From contig JAQFVV010000207.1 in NCBI GenBank assembly GCA_028023455.1, forward strand, positions 310,001 to 374,000: a stretch of DNA of 64,000 nucleotides, in the 5' to 3' direction. The stretch is from Epiperipatus broadwayi. Taxonomy: Eukaryota > Onychophora > Udeonychophora > Euonychophora > Peripatidae. Shown here piece after piece: positions 1 through 11,508 of the stretch. The notes beneath the pieces are model-generated. The model was given only the letters and a program-made list of their open reading frames with translations, had not been told where the DNA came from and made no database searches. Within the stretch, counting starts at the first letter, position 1. Every line of letters begins with the position of its first letter. A program made the position numbers and the translations under genes.

Positions 1-155
1 TATTCCTGTCTTTCACTGATGATAGCAAATAGCTTGAAATCATGATCTGAAAGTGGAATTATAGTTAGAGATAGTGAATACTAACTACTCTGACATTTAT
101 GTAAACAAAACATATGCTTGATGGGCGTTTTTGGTAGAATGCCATCTGTGGACAT
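1..155 (+). repeat. Diverged partial copy of the ~416 bp retrozyme-like repeat
   Basis: This stretch aligns with 31990-32150 and, on the other strand, with 24745-24905. Shared blocks are the hammerhead-like segment, the 'gatagtgaat' region, 'gtaaacaaaa...atgcttg' and the 'ttggta...ccatct' end. As in the 32.1 kb copy, it runs out into a short TA/TG tract. The copy is clearly older than the others and is cut by the window edge. An LTR-like element begins in the TA tract directly after it. Confidence 0.7.
10..53 (+). ncRNA. Type I hammerhead ribozyme motif (copy 1, core intact)
   Basis: Stem I CTTTCA (10-15) pairs perfectly with TGAAAG (48-53). The core CTGATGA is at 16-22. A weak stem II (AGC/GCT) occupies 23-35. 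GAA is at 36-38, followed by A39. Stem III is ATC/GAT (39-46) with only two loop bases, probably one small deletion away from a working loop. C47 is the predicted cleavage base after AT. The last stem I pairs differ from the other copies on both strands (T-A instead of C-G), so pairing is kept. Whether this copy cleaves is uncertain because stems II and III are short. Confidence 0.65.
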
Positions 156-1935
156 ATATATATATATTATAACGATCCAAACGAAGTGGTAGATCACATC
201 GCACCTCACCGCACTACCAAAGGGCGCCATCTAGGCATTTGAGCCTAGAAAAATTTATAGAGTAGGCAGATACGCGCTGTTAGGATTCCACTTTATTTAC
301 ATATTTAGATCGTTAGCCCATTGTCACTAGCTCAGTGGAATAGCAGAGATTTAATAATATCATTTACTAGTATATAAAAGAATAAAGTAAGCCACTGCCA
401 GTAATTATCATACAAACAGATTTATTTATGCACATATATATAAGGTTTAAAATTATTTTAGTGATTTACATTTAAACATTTAACATTATTTTTAACTTTG
501 ATTTTACTTTAATTTACATTGAGTTACTATTATATTATAAATTTACATTTTTAATCAAGTTCGCACAGATGGGCTTATAAACCTGTTTAATAGGTTGCTA
601 TAGATCGGTTACATAGATTTCAACGGTCAACAACATTTCAAAGTAAACATAAACGATCAAAATACAAAATTATTGATTACTGACAATTGCATAGGGAATT
701 ATAAGAAACCCTCTAGTATTCATCGTAAGATACTTGCATCGTCACCAATAACTTAAAAGACATCCGAATAAATACATTTTTAGATACTCACCGTAAGGTA
801 TCATTATTTATCGAATGTCTATATATTTTGATCAAATATGAAACGCAAAACATAGTTAACCGATAAACAATCCATGCAAGCGTCTATAAACAACTTAAAT
901 TTAATAGTTTTATTTAGGATCGAGCCTGAATCGACTACATAGATTTGCATTTAAAAATAAAATATTCTATCCCTACTTAACCTTAGGCAACACATTTCGC
1001 AATCAACTGGCGCCAATCCATCTGATACATTCATGTATTCAATGTAGCATGATACGACAACACAACAATATTGTCAGGAATGTACATCTGAACAATATGT
1101 AGAAATAGAAACGACATTGACTCTCCACCCACAGGGATGTGACATCTGTGGGCAAGTAGATCAATAAACTAAAAGCTCCATAGGAATGGGCTGCGGTATT
1201 CTGCCGACTTACAAACCCATCCATAGGCAAACAGAGGGTGTGTGGCGTATATCTATAATCCTGCCCGTGGCGGATCTCATACTACACCTACTAATTACAT
1301 AAATATATCCAATCCATTGAACCAATTCAACTACGAAATGATAACCCAAGATTACCCTCCCTTAATATATCTTTACAAATCGATACAGCCATTCACGCCC
1401 GACTTAAGTTTAACATTTTTTTTATAATTTATTTAACGGAAAACAGAAATCATAATAAAACTTAAAGAACAAAATTAAATAAATAAATAAATAAATGGAA
1501 ATGATTTTACAAATTAAATACATTAAATAAAATTATAACTAATTAATAATAATAATGTTGGTCAGATAGAATAATATTGAAATCATTTAAATCTGGAGAG
1601 TTTTTATATTTACTGTTCATAAATTTTAAAGTCTTACGGTTATTGAAATAGTTCATCTTCGTATATTCCTTGCCGTTTGCACGTGAATTCCCACGTCGTC
1701 CGAAGATTTGTATCCGGTTGATCGATTTATTTATCCTTTGGAGATTTTTATTTTTTTTTAGTGTAATTAGTCCTCAATGAAGAAACGATGGCCCATTTTT
1801 CTTCCTTTCTTACAGAACTGAAGGGATTGAAGCTGTGCGTCTTTTTCAATCCCCTCAGCACTAACACCAAGCTGTTACATCGTCAATAATCAATCACTCC
1901 TCATTCACTAAACTACCAAGCTTTCCAAAACCTGT

Positions 1936-1945
1936 CCTTTTTATA
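1936..1945 (-). promoter_or_regulatory. TATA box of LTR-like copy B
   Basis: TATAAAAAGG on the minus strand, about 480 bases after the hairpin end. The identical ten bases occur in the same relative position in copy A (20086-20095). The shared box supports a Pol II promoter belonging to the element. Activity is not shown. Confidence 0.45.
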
Positions 1946-2399
1946 TTAATGTCAAGGATTGAATTAACATTGCGTCATGGAGTGATGATTCTTTCGCTGA
2001 GGTCCGATTTCCCAAATGGATTTCTTTCATTGGCTAATCAGTTTCTATTGTTTTTTTTTCTATCTGACTGAGGTTATTACATTTAAATGCTCAAGGCTGG
2101 TTTTAATTTAACTAATTAACAATCATTTCCATTTCTAATTAATTACCCTGTTTTCCAAATCAAAAATATATTTCAAGACAAATTTAAAGATATAATTTTA
2201 TCTCCAAATCTTTTTTAAAATTTAGTTTTAAAAATACCTTTTTCTTTAATAAAAATTTTATTTTAATAATTTTTCATTATCTGTGCGACTTAATATATAA
2301 GAGTTTAAGACGATATTTTAATTTCAATTTTTAAAGAAAGTTTTTAAATGCGAACTTTTTATTTTAACTTGTTTAATAATATATATAAAAAAAAAACAA

Positions 2400-2425
2400 T
2401 GTAACGAACGTCTGTGCTCGTTACA
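2400..2425 (-). repeat. Terminal hairpin TGTAACG...CGTTACA
   Basis: A seven-base inverted pair (TGTAACG/CGTTACA) encloses 12 bases, with TA repeats outside. Similar hairpins of 25-28 bases occur at 19714-19739, 40740-40767 and 58859-58883, always with the same stem but different loops. In three cases it marks the start of an LTR-like element. Confidence 0.6.
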
Positions 2426-2605
2426 ATATATATATATAAAATAAGAAATTACTTTAACTCATTGACACTAATGTTCTCCCAATATAAATTTGAAAGTCTC
2501 TACTGGTAACAACTGTCAATTAAAATTGAATGGAAAATTATATAAAATAGTATATATAAAGTTTTATAATGTATGTATTATTTATTCTTTATATTATTAT
2601 GTTAT

Positions 2606-2885
2606 ATATAGAGCTTGCAAAATAAGCTTTTAACAAGCTTTGAGAATATCCTCAACCCCAGATCAATTTTTGCTTCTGGAATCATTAGTGAGATGCCAGG
2701 ATATACAAACATTAGATTAAAAATACTAGGACAAGCCCAACACTTTGTCTAATGTATAATTATTGAGTAGAAAATCTGAAATTATCAGTCATCCATATGT
2801 CTCCCAATTTAGCTATCTAACTCAAATAGCCATATGGGACTGAACTAAGTTCAGATACATCAAGCCTTAATAGCAAAAAAAAATG
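2606..2885 (+). repeat. Diverged copy of the ~425 bp repeat family
   Basis: It aligns patchily with 32640-32840: the 'aacattagat' block, the 'catatgggactgaactaa' block, and the end 'taatagcaaaaa'. On the minus strand, the stretch near 2650-2700 shows CTAATGA followed by AAA, a decayed form of a hammerhead core (CTGATGA...GAA). The copy is old and its edges are soft. Confidence 0.45.
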
Positions 2886-2985
2886 ATAAAAAATCAACCA
2901 GCTCAATATATAACATTTGTAAATACAAACTTTATTAAAATTAAGTTATGTGACATCTGACTTGATTTTTTATCATTTTATTATA

Positions 2986-3234
2986 TACAGTCAATTCTTT
3001 GAAGTTATATTGGATCTCTATATGAAAGTTTTATTCTATTTTACTGATATTTACTTTGTTATTGTTATTACTTTACTTTCATTATAGCATCTATTTTAAC
3101 ATTAAACAATTATTGCAGATAGAATACCATTTTATGTTCTATAATGGAAGTAAAATAACAAAAAAAAAAAAATCAGTAAAACAGAATAAAACTTCCACAT
3201 AGATATCCAATATTACTTCAAAGAATTGACTGTG
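2986..3234. mobile_element. MITE-like element with ~100 bp terminal inverted repeats
   Basis: The ends are nearly exact inverted copies: ACAGTCAATTCTTTGAAG at about 2987 and its complement ending at 3233. Inverted similarity continues inward through 'ttttattct.ttttactgat' for about 100 bases per arm. A TA dinucleotide flanks each side (2984-2985, 3235-3236). TA target duplication and a CAGT-type terminus fit a Tc1/mariner-type non-autonomous element. There is no transposase reading frame. Confidence 0.5.
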
Positions 3235-3276
3235 TAATAAAACAATATAAATAATAAATAATACACACATTAAAAA

Positions 3277-3281
<5 letters not shown>

Positions 3282-3349
<68 letters not shown>
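3282..3349. repeat. (TA)n microsatellite
   Basis: About 68 bases of almost pure TA dinucleotides with one interruption. It abuts the left arm of the long palindrome. Confidence 0.9.
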
Positions 3350-3353
<4 letters not shown>

Positions 3354-3910
3354 TTCAAAACAATACAATAATTAATACAGTAACAATATTTTAAACAAAT
3401 ATATACCAATTTAATAGAAGTACTTTCAACTATCTATGTAGTCGTTGTCAACTAGACTCAAATTGTATTAGAAAAAACCGTTACAAATGTAAACAAAAGT
3501 AATACGTCATACATCAATTTTCCCACAATTCATTAATTTTTATATTGGCTGCCTGTCTATTTATCAACTGTTGCTTTTCACTTTTTATTAACATAGCTTC
3601 TTTAATTTTGCGTTTATTATTATTTCTTTCAATACACAGAATAAACGCAAAATTAAAGAAGCTATGTTAATAAAAAGTGAAAAGCAACAGTTGATAAATA
3701 GACAGGCAGCCAATATAAAAATTAATGAATTGTGGGAAAATTGATGTATGACGTATTACTTTTGTTTATATTTGTAACGGTTTTTTCTAATACAATTTGA
3801 GTCTAGTTGACAATGACTACATAGATAGTTGAAAGTACTTCTATTAAATTGGTATATATTTGTTTAAAATATTGTTACTGTATTAATTATTGTATTGTTT
3901 TGAATAATTA
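3348..3910. repeat. Near-perfect 271 bp-arm palindrome (fold-back element)
   Basis: Left arm 3348-3618 and right arm 3640-3910 are reverse complements with only a few mismatches and no net indel: the outer and inner pair coordinates sum to the same value. The loop is 21 bases (3619-3639). Both outer ends merge into TA repeats, so a TA-targeting MITE or fold-back transposon is likely. No protein is encoded. A transcript across it would form a ~270 bp RNA hairpin. Confidence 0.85.
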
Positions 3911-5809
3911 TATATATTTTATTATAATTGGAATACAGACATTGATTAATAATTTATATATATATATATATTATTTTATATAATTCTCCATTCAATTTGA
4001 CTTGACAAGACAAAAGGTTTTTATGTGCAATTATTAATATATACAAATATATTTATGTAGCTGTTTTATATGATTTTTATTATTTATTATAATTTATATG
4101 AAAGAACAGCATAATAGATTTCATTAACTTTCATTTTTGATGACATTTATAATATTATATTTTTACAATTAAACCTTTAGTATATATTGGAATTTGACAA
4201 TCCATTCATTATTTATTATAAATATAAGCTTATAAATGAATGATATTTTTATATTGTAACCCAAAGAAAAAAAGAAAATTATCAATAACAATGCTGCATG
4301 TTATATACAGCTAAAATTGTACTGTAATATCTAAGCTCAGTGGCTTTAATAAGATAAAAGTTTATACACTACAATAAGAAGTTGTATAGGGGAAACATTT
4401 ATCATAAAATATTATGAAAATATGAAGCAATACTATTAATAATTCAAGAGGAAGAGAAATCTCAGCTCACTCTAGCACAAGTAAAGGCTCTTAATATTGT
4501 GAACATATATCCATTGAGGTTATAATTAAATTTCTTTCTTCTTCAGAGACTTAATACAACTACCAATTAATCCATATCTTTAATATCATAAGCATCCCAT
4601 TGTATTGATCAGATAAACCATTATTTCATTCTTATACAATTTAAAAATGTTCTTTAAAAATCAGTGCCACTTAAATTTCATCTTTGAATGTACTTCGTTA
4701 TCAAAATAAATTTAATAATATAGTTTCTTAAATTAAATCAGGGTATCTCAAAGTAATATGATCTCATTTAAATTCTAAAAATAAATTATTTTAGACTCTA
4801 GACTTATTATACATTGAATGAAATCCTAGAAAACAAATACATGTTTTTAAGTGTTTTACTAATGCATAAATAATTCAATAAAGTGACTCTTACTAGCTTT
4901 AATGTTCATGTATTCTTTTTAAAAAATACACTTAAAATAATTTATAATATTTTATAAGTATTTAGACTTTATTCATAAGTGGAATGATCTCTGGTTGATA
5001 AGTGGAATGATGTAAACAAATGACTATGAGAAATTTCTTAAACAAAAATAAATATTTATTGTACAAAAAAACAAATACAAAATTACAAATATTCCAAATT
5101 TAAGTCCACATAATCAAAGGCTTTTACAATTTTACTTCTTCAAAATTATGATAGAAGGATTCAAAACTTTACATCACATTTTATAAAAATAAATTCAATT
5201 GGATTAAACAAAACCCAGCCAATTAAAATAAACTATTTATTATTTAATTATCAAAAAGTTATCACTTATCAATACATTCATACAATGATAACAATCTTTG
5301 GATAAGTAGTGTCCACTTTTATGAATATTTGACATGTTTAACAATAATAGCTTACCAATCCAGCAATGAAGGAGTGTTAAGACAGATGTGTGTTGTCTAT
5401 TTATACCCAAATACATTTTAAACATTTTTATATTAATCATTTATCATATTTAGTTCTCATTATTGGCAAAGCTCAAATATAAGACTTACACATTTACAAT
5501 GAATTATTCACATTTAAGGCAACCATGAATGCTATAGCAGTAAGGTAGAATTCCTCAATACCTTGATAAAAACCACTAAATATGCGAGGTAAGCCATGGT
5601 AAAATATTACACATGCATTATTAAACATACTACAAATTACAAACAAAATCTATCTTTTACTAATGTTAGGAAAATTGAAAGCATGATGACATTGTTCATA
5701 TGATACACCTACTTTTGGAGGGCTAATAAAAAGTCTAGGACTGTGTCACTAGTCAAAAATAATGTGAATGCATATCAGGGACAAAAATATGAAATAGAGA
5801 TTGTCTTGG
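3911..5809. other. AT-rich DNA without recognised features
   Basis: Very AT-rich sequence with scattered short runs and small TA tracts. No reading frame longer than about 66 codons, no family resemblance and no convincing exon was seen. Confidence 0.6.
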
Positions 5810-6050
5810 AATAGACAGATCCTAAGCTACTATCTCCAAAATATATATGGTATGGGCATACAAATGGTAGCAAGACAATAAATATCAGAGAGAGAGACTA
5901 ATTTATAATCTCTTAATATAATATATATTGGCAAAACAATAAGAGAGACTGATTCTAGAATCTCTTGTAAAAATTATCTAGCAAAATAATGAGAGAGGCT
6001 AATCCTACTATCTCAAAATATATTGGCATAAATAAGCATTCCTACAATAG
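5810..6050. repeat. Imperfect tandem repeat, unit ~50-60 bp, about four units
   Basis: A block of the form 'gagagactaat...atctct' followed by 'atatattggca' recurs at about 5894, 5944 and 5993, with a more distant unit near 5815 ('ctatctccaaaatatat'). The units have diverged in sequence and spacing. Confidence 0.55.
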
Positions 6051-8465
6051 AGGAATAATAAATTTACTATAACAAAATGTAAAATATGATAAATCATAAG
6101 AACTAATGCCAAATAGGGCTCCATTAACATTAGGCTATGAATAAATATAAAATAAATAAATAGAAATATATATCTCCTTATTCAGCTTACAGAATAACAA
6201 TATATCTTTATAAATAAATAATTTATATGTAAAAATAAAAATATCTACTAATTTAAAATATGGAAATATGATAAATTACTATTCTGAGAACTTACTTAAA
6301 TATTTCAACATATAGCATATATGTACTTGAAATAAAGCATGATATGCAAAATCATAAATGTAAATAAAATTCAACTTTTTAACTATCAAGTAAATAATAA
6401 AATAAAGTCTTTCTGCTTTCTTCATTCCATAATCATTACATTGGAATAAGAATTTGAACACTTGGCAACAAAGTCTTATGGACAGAAACATATCTATCAT
6501 AAAATATAATAAAATTAAAATATCAAAATTCAGAATATAGCTATGAAATATGAAACTTAGTTTCTGGATATACTTAGTAGATTTCAAATAGTTATATTAT
6601 TATATTAAAAGATACATGTATGTCTATTCATTGAATAAATAAATATCCATGGATTTAAACTGTGATAAATGTTCATTATTTTGCAATAAATATCCTTAAT
6701 ATTTAAATTCAGGTTTTCAAATAACTAATCCATTAAAATAATTATATTTGTAATAAAAAAAATGTGTTGCAGGAGAATGCTTTTCTAAATCATATTTATG
6801 AAAATCATAAAAGTATTTAGCAGGAGAAGAAATATACTTACTTTAAATGGCATATTTATGACCACAATGGTCTCCATAGTAACATTTGATAGATAAGAGA
6901 GCTTTTAGGTTTTAAAATATTATTACAGGCATTATAAAAATATTTAAATGCATAAATAATAAATTCATTTAAATATAATGTCACTTTTGCACATATATTT
7001 TATATTTCAGTTTTTTTTAAGTGAAAAACTTTTAAATTCTTCACAATATTTATTAAACAGTTCATTGCAAGTTGATTTTTCTATTACTCAACTCCTTGAA
7101 AAAAATGTTTTCTTTCTTTCAGGGAAACAGTCATAATAAGGAAATACTTTGTGTTATTTTTCAATTAGTAGTATAGTGGCTTTTATTATAGTATAGCACA
7201 AATAAATTATTATTAAAGTATAAAAACTATTATTAATTTAATATTGTTTTGTAGACTTAAATAAATTCATTTTTTTAAAATGTGTGATAAGATATATACT
7301 CATCATGACAAAACATAATTCTTTATCCCAGAAATTTAAAATTCTTTACTCAAAGTAAATACATTCTGGATGATATTTGACATGAACTGAATATTTAAAT
7401 AAAAATATCAAAAAATTATTAATATTTAATGCCATTATTGTCACTATAAATTTTAAATATATTTAAAGAAGAGATTCAAATATCTCCTAAAATCAACAAT
7501 AGGTCTTCAATCATTATATTGATAATTATGACTTTTGACATCTGTTTTGCAAAAATTTTAAAATGTAATATTTTAAACATTATGATAATTTAATGGTGTT
7601 ACCAATAATCTGGAAGGTATAAAGATTTTAGTTCCTTGGAGTTTAAATTCCAACAAGTGTGCCCAGATATGTTTAGCCTAACATATTCAAGCCAAGAAAA
7701 AACAAAGGTTTAAAATAAAATTACATGTTTAAAATTTTAAATATGACTGCTATAAATAAAATTTAAACTGATTAAAAATACTGAACAGATGACAACCTCA
7801 TCTATTTATATTATTAGTCATGTGACTATTTTACAAAACTTGTGATTAACCTTTGCACCATTTGCTTATTAGTTTGATCCCTGATCTATTGTAACCAAGA
7901 AGATTGTCAAGTAAAATTTATCTAATAAATATTCAATTTTAAAATAAATCGAACTTTTGTCTAGACAATTAGAAAAAAATTAATTAAAAATACTTCCTGG
8001 TAGCAAGTAACAATAATTAATTAAAATACATAAATACCAGAATAAAATAAAAATATTACATAATGAAATTTACATTATTAAAATGAAATAAATATTACAG
8101 CCAATATGTAATACATTTATTTACCATTATTTAAATCTAGGCAAGTCCTACAATATAAACTTTAGGTAATAGTATGTATATTGAACCCTACTGCTTGATG
8201 GCTCTGTCTTTCACCCAATGCACATCAATAGACCAATTCACAGTCTATCTGTTTATTTACATAATATAAGGGTTTTTTCCGGTGGTCCATCTGTTTGGTT
8301 TACATAATATTACAGTAAACCAAAGAGTTTTTTTGTTTTTTTACCTGCATTTTTTTTTCCATTTTTCAATAAACAAACACTTTGTTTTTAGATGGTGTAT
8401 GGGTGTTGGTTTGCTTTTAAATTATCTACTAATGGTCCATCGGATATTTTTATTTGAAAGACTTA
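6051..8465. other. AT-rich DNA without recognised features
   Basis: No supported gene. A minus-strand open frame of 102 codons at 6279-6587 is rich in Ile, Phe, Tyr and Leu and matches no family I recognise. In DNA this AT-rich such frames arise by chance. Confidence 0.55.
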
Positions 8466-8860
8466 AACAATTCAGTACTTTGGAATAAATCAACACTTGC
8501 TTTTTAGAGGTTAGAGGGGAGGGCTTGTTTTGATTTTGAATTGTTGTCTTTTTTTAAAAAATTGATTATGAGGCTTTTTTGCAAATATTTATTTACACTA
8601 TAGAAACCTTTATATGATAGTGAAAAGTTCTTCCTTAATTTTTTGGCCTTTTTAAAAAAGACATAAACAGTTCATTTTTAAAGGACACTTTTTTTAAGGG
8701 GAGAGGTGATGGAAGGTTTATTTTGATTTTTAATTATCAACTTCTTTTTTGATTTTCTTTTTGAACATTTATGTTACCACACAGTTGTTTATTATTATTT
8801 TTTGGCCTTTTGAAGAAACTCTTAAAAACTTCTTTTTTTGGAATAAAATATTACCTAACA
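8466..8860. repeat. Imperfect direct repeat of ~200 bp
   Basis: Two neighbouring segments share the ordered blocks 'gaggggaggg/ggggagaggtg', 'ttttgatttt.aattgt', 'ttttttggcctttt' and 'aaactc/acata aa'. Divergence is high, so the call is tentative. Both are T-rich on the plus strand. Confidence 0.3.
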
Positions 8861-11071
8861 CCAACAACAGTTTACCATGAAATAATTTAATGAATCAAAA
8901 ATAAATAGAACTTTAGACAAGTTGTGACCAAAACAAGTAAAAACAACACCATTTTGGGGGCCATAAAAATACATCAGCCAAAAGTAACATGCAAATAGAT
9001 TAACAGGGAACCAAAACCAAAAAAACAGTCACTTTAACATGCTCATCTCACCTAGTATGGCTTGGAAAAGGTCCTGTCCCTGTGGCTGGCAATTCAGTCA
9101 ACTTCACCAATTTTGACAACTTGCAGATGACATTTTACTGTTCTCACACAGATTCATGTGTAAACGTGCATTTGTGTGGGAAATTGGCAAAAACACTGCT
9201 AAAAAAAATAACCTTTTAAAGTTGTGTGCAGTTCAAAACCAAAGGGAAGTGTGTGTGATGATATGACATTTCTTAATATGGAATACTAATTCCACTATGC
9301 TTTCTAAAAAATTTCCGACAATGAATTTTTGGAGAGTTTCACCTCTTTCAAATATGGCCACCATCAAATCAGATCACAGTGAGAGTTTAATAGCACTCAC
9401 TTGAGGAATACTGTTGCAATGCAATGGGCATAGTATTTTATTATGTAATAATAGAATACATTACTCTCCGGCAGCCTGTTATTGCTCAAACAACACCTAT
9501 TGTAGTGTCAGCCATAAGTTAAGGCCACTAAAATGGTATATTGATGTTCATTGTGTGAAAAACAATGCCATCAATCGGTGGGGTTCGGTATACATAATAT
9601 TACCCCAAATTTTAAATCTATCTTTAAAAATTATTTTAAAATAAATAATGTTAAGTAAATGTAATATTTATTCATTCATTCAAGATTTATTTACCTAATA
9701 CTTCTAAAAATCCTATTTTTATTTGTTGTCTTTATTAAACTCTTTTCAAAAGAAATGAGTCTACAATATTTAATTAAAATATTATGTGTTAAAATGAATT
9801 AAAATATAATAATTTTAATTTTATGTATCAGCAAACAAAAATATAAAGTTTGAACCTGGTTTCTTAGCATTAAAATTAATACAAGCTTTTTAAAACATTT
9901 TAAATGATTAAACTAGAATTATTAATTTAAAATACATTATTTATCATCCAAATTCCCAGTTTTTTTAAAAACGTAAAAACTTTAGAATGTTAAACATTTA
10001 TTTAAGCTTAAAACTATTACAATTTAAGCTGTATTAAAATTATTTTACAGCTTCACAATTTATAAAATATTGTTATAATAACTTTTATATGCCAAAATTT
10101 AGAGCATTCTAGCAACAATTTATTCATAACAAAACTAAACTATATATATTTTTTAGATATCTCGGCACAAAATTTGACTTCACATTTAGCTTTGCCAAAG
10201 CTAAAGCTTATTATATATATATATGACTGTGTGTGTGTGTGTTTGTTTTACAACTTCTGAAATCAGAATTTTTTTCTTCTTTTGTTTCAGTTTTATTGCT
10301 TGAATTAGAATGAAAAATCGAAAATGTGTTGAAAAACAAGTTCGTTCATAAATAGAATGGAAAAATTTCAAATGGTCAGTTCCAACATTGCCCTGCCAAA
10401 ATTATGTTTTTATTAAATGTTTCCTTTACAGAGATGCAATCTGCAAAGCAAAATGAAGTTCTTATTAACTTTCAAATCGCTGATGAGATAAAAGTAGATA
10501 TTATTAAGAAGTCAAGAGACATTTCTTTTATACATTTCTTCTGTTGTCGCTAGAGAATAAACTTATCAATCAACGATTAGTTTGTAAAATCAATAAAAGA
10601 TGATCCTTTGTGCATTTTCTGTAGCTATGTTAGTGAATCACATTCTTGTGCTTGAGAAAAACTACTAATGGAATCTTGGGTTGGAAGACTGAGTTTTTCA
10701 ATGCACAAACTGTTTAAATGGCTGAACCCCTCTCCAGTTAACCATTTCCGAGATCAATACGTGGATTGATAGTTTTAATAAAGATTGTGATTGCTACCAA
10801 TCATTTTTATTGCTAAAATGATTTTATATAAGAAAGGTCATTTTCGATAATATTTAATATTTGAATCATAAAAGTAAATGTTTAATTTTTTTTTTTTTTT
10901 TGATAATTTAAGTAAATGCTTAATTTATAGCTAATATTAGAAATTTTTTAAAATAAAAATTAAAGCGTTTCAAAAAATAAATAACTAAAATCGTCAAAAT
11001 AAATAAAAATAAACTCTTTCACCTTAGATTCTTTATTAAAAGTGGTCAAAATACTTTTAAAAAATAATTAT
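8861..11071. other. AT-rich DNA without recognised features
   Basis: 8980-9600 is somewhat less AT-rich but shows no open frame above 76 codons and no recognised domain. A short TA/TG tract lies at 10210-10240. The 11 bases TAACTAAAATC at 10982-10992 recur at 14932-14942, just outside the Penelope-like pair, and may be its target duplication. Confidence 0.45.
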
Positions 11072-11508
11072 AACATACACCAAATCTTTTAAAAACTTGT
11101 TTTTTATTTTTTTGCCACCAAAATGAAATATATATTAAAATAGATTTCCAACGTTTCGACTATTTCTTTATTTTTTTCTATAGTCTTTTTCAAGGAACTA
11201 AAAATATATAAAAAGGAGAAAAAAAAATCCATAAAAATTTTTAAAACAAACAAAAATAAAAATCCTGTCACATATACATACTATTTTGGAAAATATATTC
11301 TTTACTTACTATGATTTCTTTTCCCAACAGCTTTCAACTTTACATTTTGCCTAAATAAACATTTTATTGTTACAAAATATAGTTTTTTATTATCTTATCT
11401 TCAATTAACACATTTTTACATTCCTTTCTTGTTAAAAACAAAAACATTCTATTAAATTTCACAAAATATTTTTCTTTTCCTTTACATTATAATATTCTAT
11501 TCAGAACA
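11072..11508 (-). mobile_element. Penelope-like element 3' tail, distal half of the minus copy
   Basis: Reverse complement of 14493-14930, nearly identical throughout. It carries the post-GIY-YIG 3' untranslated region and a conserved hairpin at about 11145-11195: GACTAT / ATAGTC followed by GAAACGTT. It is the outer part of a copy interrupted by the non-LTR insertion at 11509-13860. It ends at the same base as the plus copy (AACATACACC, complement of GGTGTATGTT), so this is the real 3' end of the conserved region. Confidence 0.75.
11498..11508. repeat. Target-site duplication (left) of the nested non-LTR insertion
   Basis: TATTCAGAACA is repeated exactly at 13861-13871. In the uninterrupted plus copy the corresponding site occurs once (about 14500), so the repeat was made by the insertion. 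Confidence 0.8.

Larger units (their letters stand above)
168..2425 (-). mobile_element. LTR-like element, copy B (probably a solo LTR)
   Basis: Read on the minus strand, it begins TGTAACG at 2425 and ends CGTTATA at 168, a degenerate match to the CGTTACA end of copy A. Both sides are TA repeats. From the start it holds a 26 bp terminal hairpin, a TATAAAAAGG box (1936-1945) and, near the end, an 18 bp hairpin (231-248) followed after one base by TGGCGCCC (222-229). The same order occurs in the copies at 19714 and 38861. No reading frame of note is present. TG...CA-type ends and one promoter suggest a solo LTR, but the TGGCGCCC motif lies inside the element rather than after it. A non-autonomous element with inverted ends is the alternative. 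Confidence 0.5.

Noticed and set aside
6279-6587. 102-codon minus-strand frame with many hydrophobic residues
   Set aside because: Composition is what random AT-rich DNA encodes; no motif or conserved context was seen.
8980-9644. Less AT-rich block considered as a possible host exon cluster
   Set aside because: No open frame above 76 codons, no clear splice-site pairs and no recognised domain.
10470-10520. CTGATGAGA sequence as a further hammerhead candidate
   Set aside because: No GAAA at the needed distance and no flanking stem I pairing.
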